Below, in pieces: positions 16,590 through 24,632 of a stretch of DNA of 64,000 nucleotides. The notes beneath the pieces are model-generated. The model worked only from the letters and a program-made list of their open reading frames with translations, searched no databases and had not been told where the DNA came from. This stretch comes from JACCTI01 sp038237435. GTDB lineage: Bacteria > Verrucomicrobiota > Verrucomicrobiia > Chthoniobacterales > UBA10450. The position numbers and the translations under genes are program-made. Every line of letters begins with the position of its first letter. The first letter of the stretch is position 1. The stretch is taken from positions 1 through 64,000 of the forward strand of contig JBBRYT010000008.1 of the NCBI GenBank assembly GCA_038237435.1, written 5' to 3'.

Positions 16590-16830
16590 TCATAGTTTCT
16601 AATTCCCGAGATGCTTGTTGGTTAGTGATTTGTTAGGCAATGGTTTACTGAATGAATGGTGGCGGCAAACTCCTCAAAGGCGTCGCCAAAGACCTGGATA
16701 AGGCGGAAGTAGAGTTCAAGCGGTCGCGATTTATAACGGACCGCGCCGGAGAAAAGAAGGAGAGAGAATGTCGCGCCTTCTTTGCAGCGACACGGCGCCG
16801 CCGCTGGATACCGTCGCCGCTTCAGCCCAT

Positions 16831-18063
16831 TCAAGAGAGCTTGAGACGATAAAATTGGCGTGGCACCGAGGGATCGATTGGGACGGTGATGACTAGATCC
16901 TTCGCGGTGCCGACCTGAGGCGATCCTGAGTCCTGCCAGTTGGCGGTCGCGAGATCGTCACAGACTTGAAGCTGATAAGTGCGGCCTGGGATCGATGCTT
17001 TCACGGTGAGGTTCACATTAAGACCGGTAACGGCAATGAGCGGGCCAGCCGCTTCGCTGCTGCCAATAGCCGACGCTGCGATGGTCGCGATACGAAAGCC
17101 GTAGTCCTCACGCACGGTGCTTGGATCAACGCCCGGACGGTAGGAAGAAAGCAGGAAGGTGGCGCTGCCGGGCCAGGACCCGCCGCGCAACCCGCGTCCC
17201 GGGCTGATTACGCCGTCGTTCCATTCCAAGACATCGCCTCCCTGATCGAAGGTGCCGTAATAGCTGGCCGAGCCTGAGTAGGTGCCGACGTCCGTCAGAT
17301 AATTCTGCACATTGCTGTAGGTCTTACTTTGCGTGACCGAGAAGCCCGTTCCGTTCGTATAGATGTTCGCCTGGTTCGCGGCTGGGCCTACGATGTTTCC
17401 CGGTGCGGTGTTACTGCGGGTCGGGTATTGCCAGTAACCTCCCGCGCCGGAGCTGAGCGACTGGTCATAGAAGGCTGCCTTATACCATTCGTCTTCGCTC
17501 GGGATCCAATATTGCGCCGCGGCGTTTTTGAGTATCACGCCGGAGATGGCGCCATTGAGCGGGTAGGCTCCTTGTTCCGTCGTCCCCGCGGCCTGCGCGC
17601 CGGTGGGTTGTCCGTTGTGTAACCAGTTAGCGAACCGGGCGGCGCTGAACCAGTTTAAATAAGAAGCCGGTTTGTTTCCGCTCCCGATGGCGGCGTAGGT
17701 GTAGGCGCCGCTTGCTCCGGCGCGGGAAATGCCCGCGACGTTCTGGTCCGTCGCCATTCTGGTGTCGTAGAGGGCGTAAGTGTCCGTCGCCGCCACCGCG
17801 TTCAGGAATGCCGCATATTGACCCTGCGTCACATCATATTTATCGATCCGCATGGCGTCGGGCACCGCGCCGAACCCGGTGATGTCCGCGGGATTTCCGG
17901 CGTCGCCGACGACGACCATTTGCAGGTAAACCGATTGGTTCGCCCAGCCGACATCCAGCAAAATGAAAAGCGCGCACGACGGCGCGAGGATGAAAAATAA
18001 GCGATGCGTAAAACTCCTGCCCAGCCTCACGGAGAGGAGCAAGTCGATGGCCGTTACCTTCAT
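16831..18063 (-). CDS. secreted formylglycine-generating-enzyme-like (FGE/SUMF1) protein
   Basis: A 410-residue exported protein. The N-terminus has a hydrophobic export segment (LFFILAPSCALFILLDVGWA). The body is FGE-sulfatase fold: MRIDKYDVTQGQYAAFLNAV, KPASYLNWFSAARFANWLHN, YWIPSEDEWYKAAFYDQS, DVLEWNDGVISPGRGLRGGS, EDYGFRIA. In this fold many members lack the copper-binding Cys pair of true formylglycine enzymes, and I see no such pair here, so a binding or structural role is more likely. The C-terminal 80 residues (VTGLNVNLTVKASIPGRTYQ, NWQDSG, FYRLKLS) form a separate small beta domain common in verrucomicrobial secreted proteins. Confidence 0.85.
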   Translation of the reverse strand: MKVTAIDLLLSVRLGRSFTHRLFFILAPSCALFILLDVGWANQSVYLQMVVVGDAGNPADITGFGAVPDAMRIDKYDVTQGQYAAFLNAVAATDTYALYDTRMATDQNVAGISRAGASGAYTYAAIGSGNKPASYLNWFSAARFANWLHNGQPTGAQAAGTTEQGAYPLNGAISGVILKNAAAQYWIPSEDEWYKAAFYDQSLSSGAGGYWQYPTRSNTAPGNIVGPAANQANIYTNGTGFSVTQSKTYSNVQNYLTDVGTYSGSASYYGTFDQGGDVLEWNDGVISPGRGLRGGSWPGSATFLLSSYRPGVDPSTVREDYGFRIATIAASAIGSSEAAGPLIAVTGLNVNLTVKASIPGRTYQLQVCDDLATANWQDSGSPQVGTAKDLVITVPIDPSVPRQFYRLKLS

Positions 18064-18166
18064 TAGCGTGAAGGCAGCGTGAGAGGAAATCGGCGGCCGC
18101 CTGTCGAAACCTATCCTAACGAGATGCCGGACACGGGCAATCGGAATCCGCCCAGCTTAATCACCT

Positions 18167-18397
18167 TTGCGCTCGCTGAAGAAGTTGGTCGCCGGGTTCG
18201 GCTTCAGGTCCCGGAAAAACCGAAAGCTGGTGCGCTCTTGTGAGCGCGGTCGCGGCCGGTCAAGAACCGAATGCACGAACGAGCTCTACTACTGCGATAA
18301 CTTGCAGGTGCTGCGCGATCATATCGCGAAGGGGCCGGTCGATTTGATTCATCTCGATCCGCCGTTTACTCGCTTCTCTGAGACGTACAAGTTTTAG
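18167..18397 (+). pseudogene. relic of a DNA methyltransferase N-terminus (copy 2)
   Basis: Within this frame, CTNELYYCDNLQVLRDHIAK and GPVDLIHLDPPF (18278-18365) carry the catalytic DPPF motif and the preceding strand of N6-adenine or N4-cytosine DNA methyltransferases. The frame ends 10 codons later, whereas real enzymes continue for 200 or more residues. It corresponds to the same segment as the relic at 13206, so these are two copies rather than two halves. The remaining parts of 18064-18546 hold nothing else recognised except one CCTAACGAG word at 18115. Confidence 0.6.
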
Positions 18398-18546
18398 TCC
18401 ACGATCACGACATTCTTTCGAACGGCGGTCGGGCGCAGAACCCAATTACTAAGACTAACTGGGAAGTAAGTGCGCACGCAAAAACGGCAAACTCTGCTAT
18501 TTTGACTTGTGGTAGACATCCAGCATTCAGCGTTTAAGAAGCGATT

Positions 18547-19311
18547 GTGAAAGAAATGAGATGGGTGATCGGGTTATTATGTTTGATCGGAACGGCGGCG
18601 GCTTATGCTGAGGAATTAACGATCGCCGCCGCCGCCGACCTAACATATTGCCTTCAGGATTTGAATACGGCCTTCCGGCAAGCGCACCCGGAAGCTGTTC
18701 TTAAAGTGTCGACCGGATCGTCGGGAAATTTCTTTGCCGAGATTAAGAACGGCGCACCATTCGACATCTTCCTCTCGGCCGACATGAATTATCCGCGCGA
18801 GCTAGTCAAGGCGGGTTTGGCGGAAGAGACGAACCTAGTGCAATACGCGGTCGGGCGCATCGTTCTCTGGACCAAGAGTGAGAAGGTGGATGTTTCACGC
18901 GGACTCACCGTGTTACGAGATGCGCAAGCGATAAAAAAGATCGCGATAGCCAACCCCGAACATGCACCTTATGGCCGGGCCGCGAAGTCAGCCTTGGAAC
19001 ATGAGAAGCTTTGGCAGGAAGTACAGAGTCGTATAGTGATAGGCGAAAACATCGCGCAAGCCGCGCAATTTGTAGAAACGGGAAATGCCGATGCAGGGAT
19101 CATAGCGCTTTCACTGGTTATGTCTCCGAAGCTCGAGAAAGTTGGCAGATACTTTGAGATTCCCACCGACAGCTACCCGCCGCTGGAACAAGGCGCTGTC
19201 GTAACGAAGATTGGCGCGGCCAAGCCACTGGCAAAAGCCTATCTGGAATTTCTGCGTTCGCCGGATGCCCGGAAAATATTTGATCGCTACGGTTTTCGTT
19301 TGACGAAGTAA
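18547..19311 (+). CDS. modA: molybdate ABC transporter, periplasmic binding protein ModA
   Basis: A 254-residue protein from a GTG start. A signal peptide ends near AAAYAEE. The mature part starts LTIAAAADLTYCLQDLNTAF and has VSTGSSGNFFAEIKNGAPFD, FLSADMNYPRELVKAG and IANPEHAPYGRAAKSAL, all hallmarks of ModA; the Ser residues in ADL and STGSSG positions bind the oxyanion. The permease gene follows 24 bp later. No modC ATPase is in the window, so the ATPase must lie elsewhere. Molybdate is needed by the MsrP enzyme encoded at 34.5 kb. Confidence 0.95.
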   Translation: MKEMRWVIGLLCLIGTAAAYAEELTIAAAADLTYCLQDLNTAFRQAHPEAVLKVSTGSSGNFFAEIKNGAPFDIFLSADMNYPRELVKAGLAEETNLVQYAVGRIVLWTKSEKVDVSRGLTVLRDAQAIKKIAIANPEHAPYGRAAKSALEHEKLWQEVQSRIVIGENIAQAAQFVETGNADAGIIALSLVMSPKLEKVGRYFEIPTDSYPPLEQGAVVTKIGAAKPLAKAYLEFLRSPDARKIFDRYGFRLTK

Positions 19312-19335
19312 CGTCGGCCCGCAACCCGCATCGAG

Positions 19336-20022
19336 ATGCAACTACCCTCGGAATTCTGGGAGTCGATCTGGCTGACTCTACGATTAGCCTTCTTTACGAC
19401 TCTCTTTCTGCTCCTGTTCGGAGTTCCGCTCGCGCACTGGTTAAATCGTTCACGGTGGCGCGGTGTTCTAGTAGTAGAAACAATCCTAACTCTGCCAGTG
19501 GTCTTACCGCCTACTGTTATCGGCTTCTACCTCCTGGTCCTCTTTGCTCCCCAACGCACCCTGGGCGGTTGGTGGCAGTCGCTTTTCGGCCACCCCCTGG
19601 CGTTTAGTTTCACTGGACTGGTAGTAGGTTCAATGATTTATAGCCTGCCCTTCGCGCTGCAGCCGTTTCAAGCGGCCTTGCGCACCGTGCCCAAGTCTCT
19701 GGTCGACGCAGCCAGGCTCGATGGAGCGTCGCCTTTGCAGGCCTTTCGCCATGTCGTCCTTCCCTTGGCCGGGCGCGGCCTTGTCGTTGGTATCGTCTTA
19801 AGCTTCGCCCACACCGTGGGAGAATTCGGAGTAGTCTTGATGCTAGGTGGAAGTATTCCAGGTAAGACTAAAGTCGCTTCGATCGCGCTCTACGACGAAG
19901 TGCAAAAGCTAGACTACTCATCAGCTCACGCCTATGCGCTGGTTTTGTTAGGTATCTCTTTTGTATTGATTTTATTCATGTCTTTCCTGCGTCGTCATAT
20001 ACCGGAAAATATGGGCGGCTAG
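19336..20022 (+). CDS. modB: molybdate ABC transporter permease ModB
   Basis: A 228-residue inner-membrane permease with about five helices. TLPVVLPPTVIGFYLLVLF is the conserved ModB section. The ATPase-docking EAA-type loop is SLVDAARLDGASPLQAFRHV, LPLAGRGLVVGIVLSFAHT. GEFGVVLMLGGSIPGKTKVA follows. It moves molybdate into the cytoplasm together with ModA and a ModC not seen here. Confidence 0.95.
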   Translation: MQLPSEFWESIWLTLRLAFFTTLFLLLFGVPLAHWLNRSRWRGVLVVETILTLPVVLPPTVIGFYLLVLFAPQRTLGGWWQSLFGHPLAFSFTGLVVGSMIYSLPFALQPFQAALRTVPKSLVDAARLDGASPLQAFRHVVLPLAGRGLVVGIVLSFAHTVGEFGVVLMLGGSIPGKTKVASIALYDEVQKLDYSSAHAYALVLLGISFVLILFMSFLRRHIPENMGG

Positions 20023-20115
20023 AATGCCAACCTTGGCAGGGTAGGCGAAGTCGAACAGCAGACGCTAAAAAAATCTCTTGGCCCTGGAACGGGTTCCACG
20101 CCGTAAGGTGATCGC

Positions 20116-20508
20116 GTGAGTAAGAGCAAAGAACCGAATCGGCTAACTGCCGGCTCGCTGGCACCAAAGGCGGGAGTGAGCACAGATACCCTCCGTCACT
20201 ATGAAGCGAAGGGCGTTATCCAGCGTCCGCCACGGCAAGCGAATGGCTACCGGAGTCAGCACCTGGGTCATATCGCCAAGATGTTCGAGCATGGGAATTT
20301 TCAGATCCCTATGTTTGTGCACGGTAAGATGCCTGATGGAGCAAAGGTGATGCAGCAGCAGAAGGCGAACATCACTTACAAGTACGAAGAAACTAGGAAC
20401 GGTGGCTTGGTAAGGATTCGGACGAGGAATCCAGAAGCACTCAAAGCGGTGCATGAGTTCCTGCGTTTCCAGATCGAAGAACATCAGACGGGTGATTCGA
20501 CATCCTAA
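20116..20508 (+). CDS. chimeric protein: MerR-type HTH fused to an unrelated C-terminal domain
   Basis: A 130-residue protein from a GTG start. Residues 8-45 (RLTAGSLAPKAGVSTDTLRH, YEAKGVIQRPPR, NGYR) are the first helix-turn-helix and wing of a MerR regulator, which normally continues with a long dimerisation helix. Here the sequence switches to HLGHIAKMFEHGNFQIPMFV, then MQQQKANITYKYEETRNGGL, and ends EFLRFQIEEHQTGDS. I recall this second part as a separate small domain found after signal peptides in other proteins; its function is unknown. The join may be a recent recombination. It might still bind DNA, but dimerisation would have to be by other means. Confidence 0.55.
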   Translation: MSKSKEPNRLTAGSLAPKAGVSTDTLRHYEAKGVIQRPPRQANGYRSQHLGHIAKMFEHGNFQIPMFVHGKMPDGAKVMQQQKANITYKYEETRNGGLVRIRTRNPEALKAVHEFLRFQIEEHQTGDSTS

Positions 20509-20603
20509 ACAGGCCGCTCCGGTCGGGCTTGCAGCCACTGATTCGGAGTTAATTTAATGATCGCATAGGCACGCACGGCGAAGACGAGCTTCGATACTGG
20601 AGG

Positions 20604-20963
20604 GTGAATGTGCTTCTGGTGGAGGATCACGACGATACTCGCGTCGTGATGTCCAGGCTCCTAACACTCTGCGGCCACTATGTTGTGGCGGCTGGGAATT
20701 TTTCTTGCGCCGTGCAGTTGCTCCGCCACCTGAAGTTCGACGCGTTGGTGAGCGATTTGGGATTACCCGATCGCGATGGGCTGGGGCTTCCCGCGGAGGC
20801 CAAGAAACATCAGCCACTGAAGGTGAGTGTCGCCTTGAGCGCTCGTTCGGGAGACGACGATCGCATGTCGGCGCGGGCAGCGGGCTTTGATCATTACATG
20901 ACGAAGCCTTTCGATTTTCCCCGATTGCGCGCGTTGCTGAGCGCTACGGCCAAAGGTGTCTGA
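20604..20963 (+). CDS. stand-alone response-regulator receiver domain
   Basis: A 119-residue receiver from a GTG start. Acidic pocket VEDHDDTR, phospho-acceptor Asp in DALVSDLGLPDRDG, and Lys in HYMTKPFDFPRL. It has no output domain, so it works as a phospho-relay or by binding a partner. It converges on a very similar receiver at 20982-21362; the two share MNVLLVEDH-DTR and KPFDF/KPIDF and look like a diverged duplicate pair. Confidence 0.85.
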   Translation: MNVLLVEDHDDTRVVMSRLLTLCGHYVVAAGNFSCAVQLLRHLKFDALVSDLGLPDRDGLGLPAEAKKHQPLKVSVALSARSGDDDRMSARAAGFDHYMTKPFDFPRLRALLSATAKGV

Positions 20964-20981
20964 TCGCTCGGTCGCAACGAT

Positions 20982-21362
20982 CTAGTCTGGCGAAATCTTC
21001 TTGGACATATCGTGCGGAGTTGTTCCTCCGAGCACTGTTCGTAGCTCGCGGAAGTCAATCGGTTTGGTCAGATAGTAATCGAAGCCAGCTTGCAAGCCAT
21101 CGGCGCGTTCCTTATCTGAAGCACGTCCGGTTAAGGCAATCGCCTTCAACGGCTGAAGTCGTTTGGCTTCCGTCACGAGAGTTAGCCCATCGCCGTCCGG
21201 CAGGTTCAGATCGCTGATCAGGAAATTAAATTTCATTTCTTGCAGCCGCGAGCGCGCTTCGTGCAAGTTTTTCGCCGTCACCGTCTGACAGCCACAACGA
21301 TTAAGCAATGTCCCCAGCACAGTCCGGGTGTCGGTATGATCTTCTACCAATAAAACATTCAC
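20982..21362 (-). CDS. stand-alone response-regulator receiver domain
   Basis: A 126-residue receiver. MNVLLVEDHTDTRTVLGTLL gives the acidic pocket, FNFLISDLNLPDGDGL the phospho-acceptor Asp, IALTGRASDKE the Thr/Ser site and YYLTKPIDFREL the Lys. There is no output domain. It is head-to-head (convergent, 18 bp apart) with its relative at 20604-20963. Its kinase is unknown; receivers of this kind often serve hybrid kinases like the one at 51.3 kb. Confidence 0.88.
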   Translation of the reverse strand: MNVLLVEDHTDTRTVLGTLLNRCGCQTVTAKNLHEARSRLQEMKFNFLISDLNLPDGDGLTLVTEAKRLQPLKAIALTGRASDKERADGLQAGFDYYLTKPIDFRELRTVLGGTTPHDMSKKISPD

Positions 21363-21429
21363 GATATTTCCTACGAAACGTAACTAAGGGTGAGACTGGA
21401 CGTAGAGGAGCCGTCGAGGCCAGGACAAA

Positions 21430-22995
21430 ATGAAGGAACCACTCGGCGAACTTGCTGCGATTTCTCGGAGGAGGACTGGAGGCAAAATGGATACAACACC
21501 TTATTGGTTATCTAGTGCAACGGTTCCGCCTTTTCCCGCGCTGGACAAGGCAGTGACGGTGGATGTGTTAGTGGTGGGTGGGGGAATCACCGGAGTTACC
21601 ACAGCTTATCTGCTGCGGCAAGCGGGTCTAAGTGTCGGTCTAGCGGAACGTGATCGCATCGGGCGGATCGATACCGGCCATACCACCGCTCACTTAACGG
21701 CAGTAACTGATACTCGTCTGCATGAGTTAGTGCAGGATTTCGGCCGCGATCATGCCCGCGCACTCTGGGATGCGGGCGCCGCTGCCATCGACCAAATCGA
21801 AGAGAACGTGGAGCGAGAGAACATAGACTGCGAGTTCACTCGCGTTCCTGGTTATCTGCATGCGCCAGTCGAAGGGGACAAAGAAGAAAGCCGAGCGAAA
21901 TTTCAGGAGGACGCGCGCCTGGCGAATGAGTTCGGCTTCGATGCTTCTTATCTGGACAGCGTTCCGCACATGCAGCGGCCCGGAGTGCGCTTTTCTGATC
22001 AAGCAAAGTTTCATCCGATAAAGTACCTCCCAGCCTTGGCCGATCGTATTCCGGGCGAGGGGAGTTACCTATGGGAAGAAAGCGAGGCGAGTGAGTTTGA
22101 TTCGAAAAAGCGACGCGCAAAGATCAACGGGCATTGGGTGAGCTACGGTACGCTCGTTCTAGCTACGCATAACCCGCTTACAGGAGAATCAGGCTTGGTA
22201 AGTAGCATGCTGTTCCAGACTAAGCTGGCTCTTTATACCACCTATGCGATAGGCGCTACCATTTCACGGGGTTCAGTTCCGGCTGCTTCGTTCTGGGATA
22301 CGAACGATCCTTACCTTTACCTGCGCGTGGATCGGCGGAAGGATGAAGACTATGCCATCCTGGGCGGCGAAGATCACAAGACCGGGCAAGTTACTGATAC
22401 GGAGAAATGCTACGAGCGTTTGCAAGACTCGTTAACTAAAATCGCCCCGGGCGCGCGGATCGATCACCGCTGGTCGGGTCAGGTAATTGAAACGAACGAT
22501 GGCCTGCCTTTCATCGGCGAGAGTGAACCCGGACAATTTATTTCCACCGGTTTTTCCGGGAATGGAATGACCTTCGGCACCCTCTCGGCCATGATGGCGC
22601 GCGATTGGATCACGCAAAAGAAGAATCCGTGGACCGATCTCTTCGATCCCTCGCGGAAGAAGGTCAAAGGAGGGGCGTGGGATTATCTGAAGGAGAACAA
22701 GGACTATCCTTACTATCTCTTAAAGACTTACCTGGCCAAGCCTGAGGGTGAGTCGCTAGCTAGTGTCGGAAAGAACGAAGGGAAAATCTTGAAACTAAAC
22801 GGCAAGAAAATGGCCGTTTACCGTGATGCCGAGGGCACGGTCTGCAAGCGTTCGGCTGTGTGCCCCCACATGGGTTGCATCGTGCGATGGAATCCGGCGG
22901 AAGCGACCTGGGATTGCCCTTGTCATGGGTCGCGTTTCAAGACGGATGGTTCCGTCATTTCGGGCCCCGCCGAGACTCCACTCGCTAAGTCTTAG
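21430..22995 (+). CDS. FAD-dependent oxidoreductase with C-terminal Rieske domain
   Basis: A protein of up to 521 residues; the Met at codon 20 (21487) is the likelier start because the dinucleotide-binding fold begins soon after. DVLVVGGGITGVTTAYLLRQ binds FAD. GHTTAHLTAVTDTRLHELVQ, GFSGNGMTFGTLSAMMARDW and ETNDGLPFIGES are DAO-family sections. The last 80 residues form a Rieske 2Fe-2S domain: CPHMGCIVRW and CPCHGSRF supply the Cys-His pairs. Such proteins oxidise amino-acid-like or small amine substrates and pass electrons to the cluster; the substrate is unknown. Confidence 0.9.
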   Translation: MKEPLGELAAISRRRTGGKMDTTPYWLSSATVPPFPALDKAVTVDVLVVGGGITGVTTAYLLRQAGLSVGLAERDRIGRIDTGHTTAHLTAVTDTRLHELVQDFGRDHARALWDAGAAAIDQIEENVERENIDCEFTRVPGYLHAPVEGDKEESRAKFQEDARLANEFGFDASYLDSVPHMQRPGVRFSDQAKFHPIKYLPALADRIPGEGSYLWEESEASEFDSKKRRAKINGHWVSYGTLVLATHNPLTGESGLVSSMLFQTKLALYTTYAIGATISRGSVPAASFWDTNDPYLYLRVDRRKDEDYAILGGEDHKTGQVTDTEKCYERLQDSLTKIAPGARIDHRWSGQVIETNDGLPFIGESEPGQFISTGFSGNGMTFGTLSAMMARDWITQKKNPWTDLFDPSRKKVKGGAWDYLKENKDYPYYLLKTYLAKPEGESLASVGKNEGKILKLNGKKMAVYRDAEGTVCKRSAVCPHMGCIVRWNPAEATWDCPCHGSRFKTDGSVISGPAETPLAKS

Positions 22996-23528
22996 CTCTT
23001 CTTGTTCGCCATCTTCTTCACCATCTCGAGGTGTTCCTTCATCACCGGGACGGTTTTCTCGATAAAGCTCTTGAGGTCGGCGTTCTTCACTTCTTTTTCC
23101 GCCTTCTCGAACTCCGAGATATCCATCTCATGGTCTTTCACCATGTCTTTGACGTAGGCCTTGTCGAAGGCATCGCCGGCGGACATTTTCGAGAACTTAT
23201 CGATCATCGCCTGGTGTTTCGAGTCCACTTTATCTGGCACCGTCACGCCTAGGTTAGACGCCACGCTTTTCAGGTCGTTGTTCGCTTTGGAATGGTCGGT
23301 CACCATTTGTTTGCCAAAGTCTTTCACTTCCTGCATTTGCCCCTTATCCGCGGCGACCTTGCCGAGCGCTACTTCCGTCATACCGCCGTTCGCGGCCTTC
23401 ATGATGAAAGTTTTTTCAGTGGAGGTGGCGCCTTTGCCGTTATCTTTTTCTTTGCCGAATGAGTTCTGCGGCACGGCGGCTAATACGACCGCTAATGCCG
23501 AGCCAATGAGTGCTGGTGTAATCTTCAT
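22992..23528 (-). CDS. secreted DUF4142 (ferritin-like) protein
   Basis: A 178-residue protein; the Met at 23528 begins a proper signal peptide (MKITPALIGSALAVVLAAVP). The mature part is all-helical with four repeated amphipathic helices: TFIMKAANGGMTEVALGKVA, KDFGKQMVTDHSKANNDLKS, KAYVKDMVKDHEMDISEFE, LKSFIEKTVPVMKEHLEMVK. This is the DUF4142 pattern, a ferritin-like four-helix bundle exported to the periplasm in many soil bacteria. A stress or metal role is suspected for the family but unproven. It overlaps the end of the convergent FAD/Rieske gene by 4 bp. Confidence 0.88.
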   Translation of the reverse strand: MKITPALIGSALAVVLAAVPQNSFGKEKDNGKGATSTEKTFIMKAANGGMTEVALGKVAADKGQMQEVKDFGKQMVTDHSKANNDLKSVASNLGVTVPDKVDSKHQAMIDKFSKMSAGDAFDKAYVKDMVKDHEMDISEFEKAEKEVKNADLKSFIEKTVPVMKEHLEMVKKMANKKS

Positions 23529-23624
23529 GCCACAAAATCGCAGATGAAAGCCGTGATGGACGGAGGAAGTTTCGGCGCAGGGATCAACAGAACCACCGGG
23601 CGAGGCGCATGCGATTCTCAATGT

Positions 23625-23849
23625 ATGAACGGAATCGAAGACCGTTATCGGCTGACTATTCCCGTAGAGGAGGCGCTGAAATTTGCCCTCGGCTCTTCGG
23701 ATTTGGACTACGCCGCACCCAGCGACGAGCTGCGGCGCGTCATGGGCGCGCTGGCGGTTGACAGCCTGGAATATTCCGAGGAATGGCGCGCGGCCTCCAT
23801 CGCACGCAGCCGACTCCAGGAAAAGTGGCCGGATGATTTTCTGGCGTAG
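23625..23849 (+). CDS. small hypothetical protein
   Basis: A 74-residue acidic protein; MNGIEDRYRL at 23625 is preferred over an upstream Met, since the first 27 codons overlap the promoter area of the divergent DUF4142 gene. It has no signal peptide and no membrane segment. The sequence (YRLTIPVEEALKFALGSSDL, RVMGALAVDSLEYSEEWRAA) predicts helices. No family is recognised. A phosphoesterase gene follows 36 bp later on the same strand. Confidence 0.5.
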   Translation: MNGIEDRYRLTIPVEEALKFALGSSDLDYAAPSDELRRVMGALAVDSLEYSEEWRAASIARSRLQEKWPDDFLA

Positions 23850-23885
23850 ACGTCAGAACAAGCAACGTCGTTGACCGGTGGCGCA

Positions 23886-24632
23886 ATGCGCACAGCCGCT
23901 CTTTACGATATCCACGGCAATCTGCCGGCGTTGGAAGCGGTGCTGGCCGAGATTGAGAGAGAAAAAGTAGACCAGATCGTGGTAGGAGGCGATGTCGTGC
24001 CGGGTCCGATGCCTAACGAGACTATCGCGTGTCTGCGTAGCTTAACTATTCCAACGCAGTTTATTCAGGGCAATGGCGACCGCGAAGTCTTAGGCTTTAA
24101 GGCTGGCATGGAAAACGAGGCTATCCCGGAAAATTTTCGTGAAAGTATGCGTTGGAACGCTCAGCAATTGGGTGCAGCGGAAACGGAATGGATAGCTGGT
24201 TGGCCTAAGTTACTTCGCACCGAAATTGAAGATATCGGTGAAGTTTTATTTTGTCATGCTACGCCGCGCAACGACACTGACGTCTTTACCAGGCTGACAT
24301 CTGAAGACCCGCTCCGGGCAATCTTTACTGAGTTACGTGTGGCTTTGGTAGTTTGTGGTCATAGCCACATGCAGTTCGATCGCATCCTCGGAGAGGTGCG
24401 TGTCGTGAACGCCGGTAGCGTAGGAATGCCGTTCGGGGCGCCGGGAGCTTACTGGCTAATGCTAGGACCCGATATTGAACTAAGGCGGACAACCTATAAC
24501 TTGTCGGCTGCTGCGGCGCGCATCCGCGCAACACGTTACCCACAAGCTAAAGAGTTCGCCGCGAAAAATGTCCTGCAACCGCCCACGGAAGAAGAGATGC
24601 TTAAGGCATTCAGTAACATCCAGCTAAAGTGA
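23886..24632 (+). CDS. calcineurin-like metallophosphoesterase
   Basis: A 248-residue enzyme; the Met at 23886 starts the first strand. Metal-binding motifs of the superfamily are in order: LYDIHGNLPALEAVL (D-x-H), VVGGDVVPGP (GD), QGNGDREV (GN(G)D, the GNHD equivalent), CHATPRNDTD, and CGHSHMQFDR (GHSH). It resembles the YfcE/predicted phosphodiesterase group with two metals. The substrate is not evident. The gene converges with the amidohydrolase, overlapping it by 9 bp. Confidence 0.9.
   Translation: MRTAALYDIHGNLPALEAVLAEIEREKVDQIVVGGDVVPGPMPNETIACLRSLTIPTQFIQGNGDREVLGFKAGMENEAIPENFRESMRWNAQQLGAAETEWIAGWPKLLRTEIEDIGEVLFCHATPRNDTDVFTRLTSEDPLRAIFTELRVALVVCGHSHMQFDRILGEVRVVNAGSVGMPFGAPGAYWLMLGPDIELRRTTYNLSAAAARIRATRYPQAKEFAAKNVLQPPTEEEMLKAFSNIQLK

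Noticed and set aside
16652..16852. 66-codon rightward frame between the GT2 fusion and the FGE-like gene
   Set aside because: Very basic, no family, overlaps the end of the FGE-like gene; not supported.
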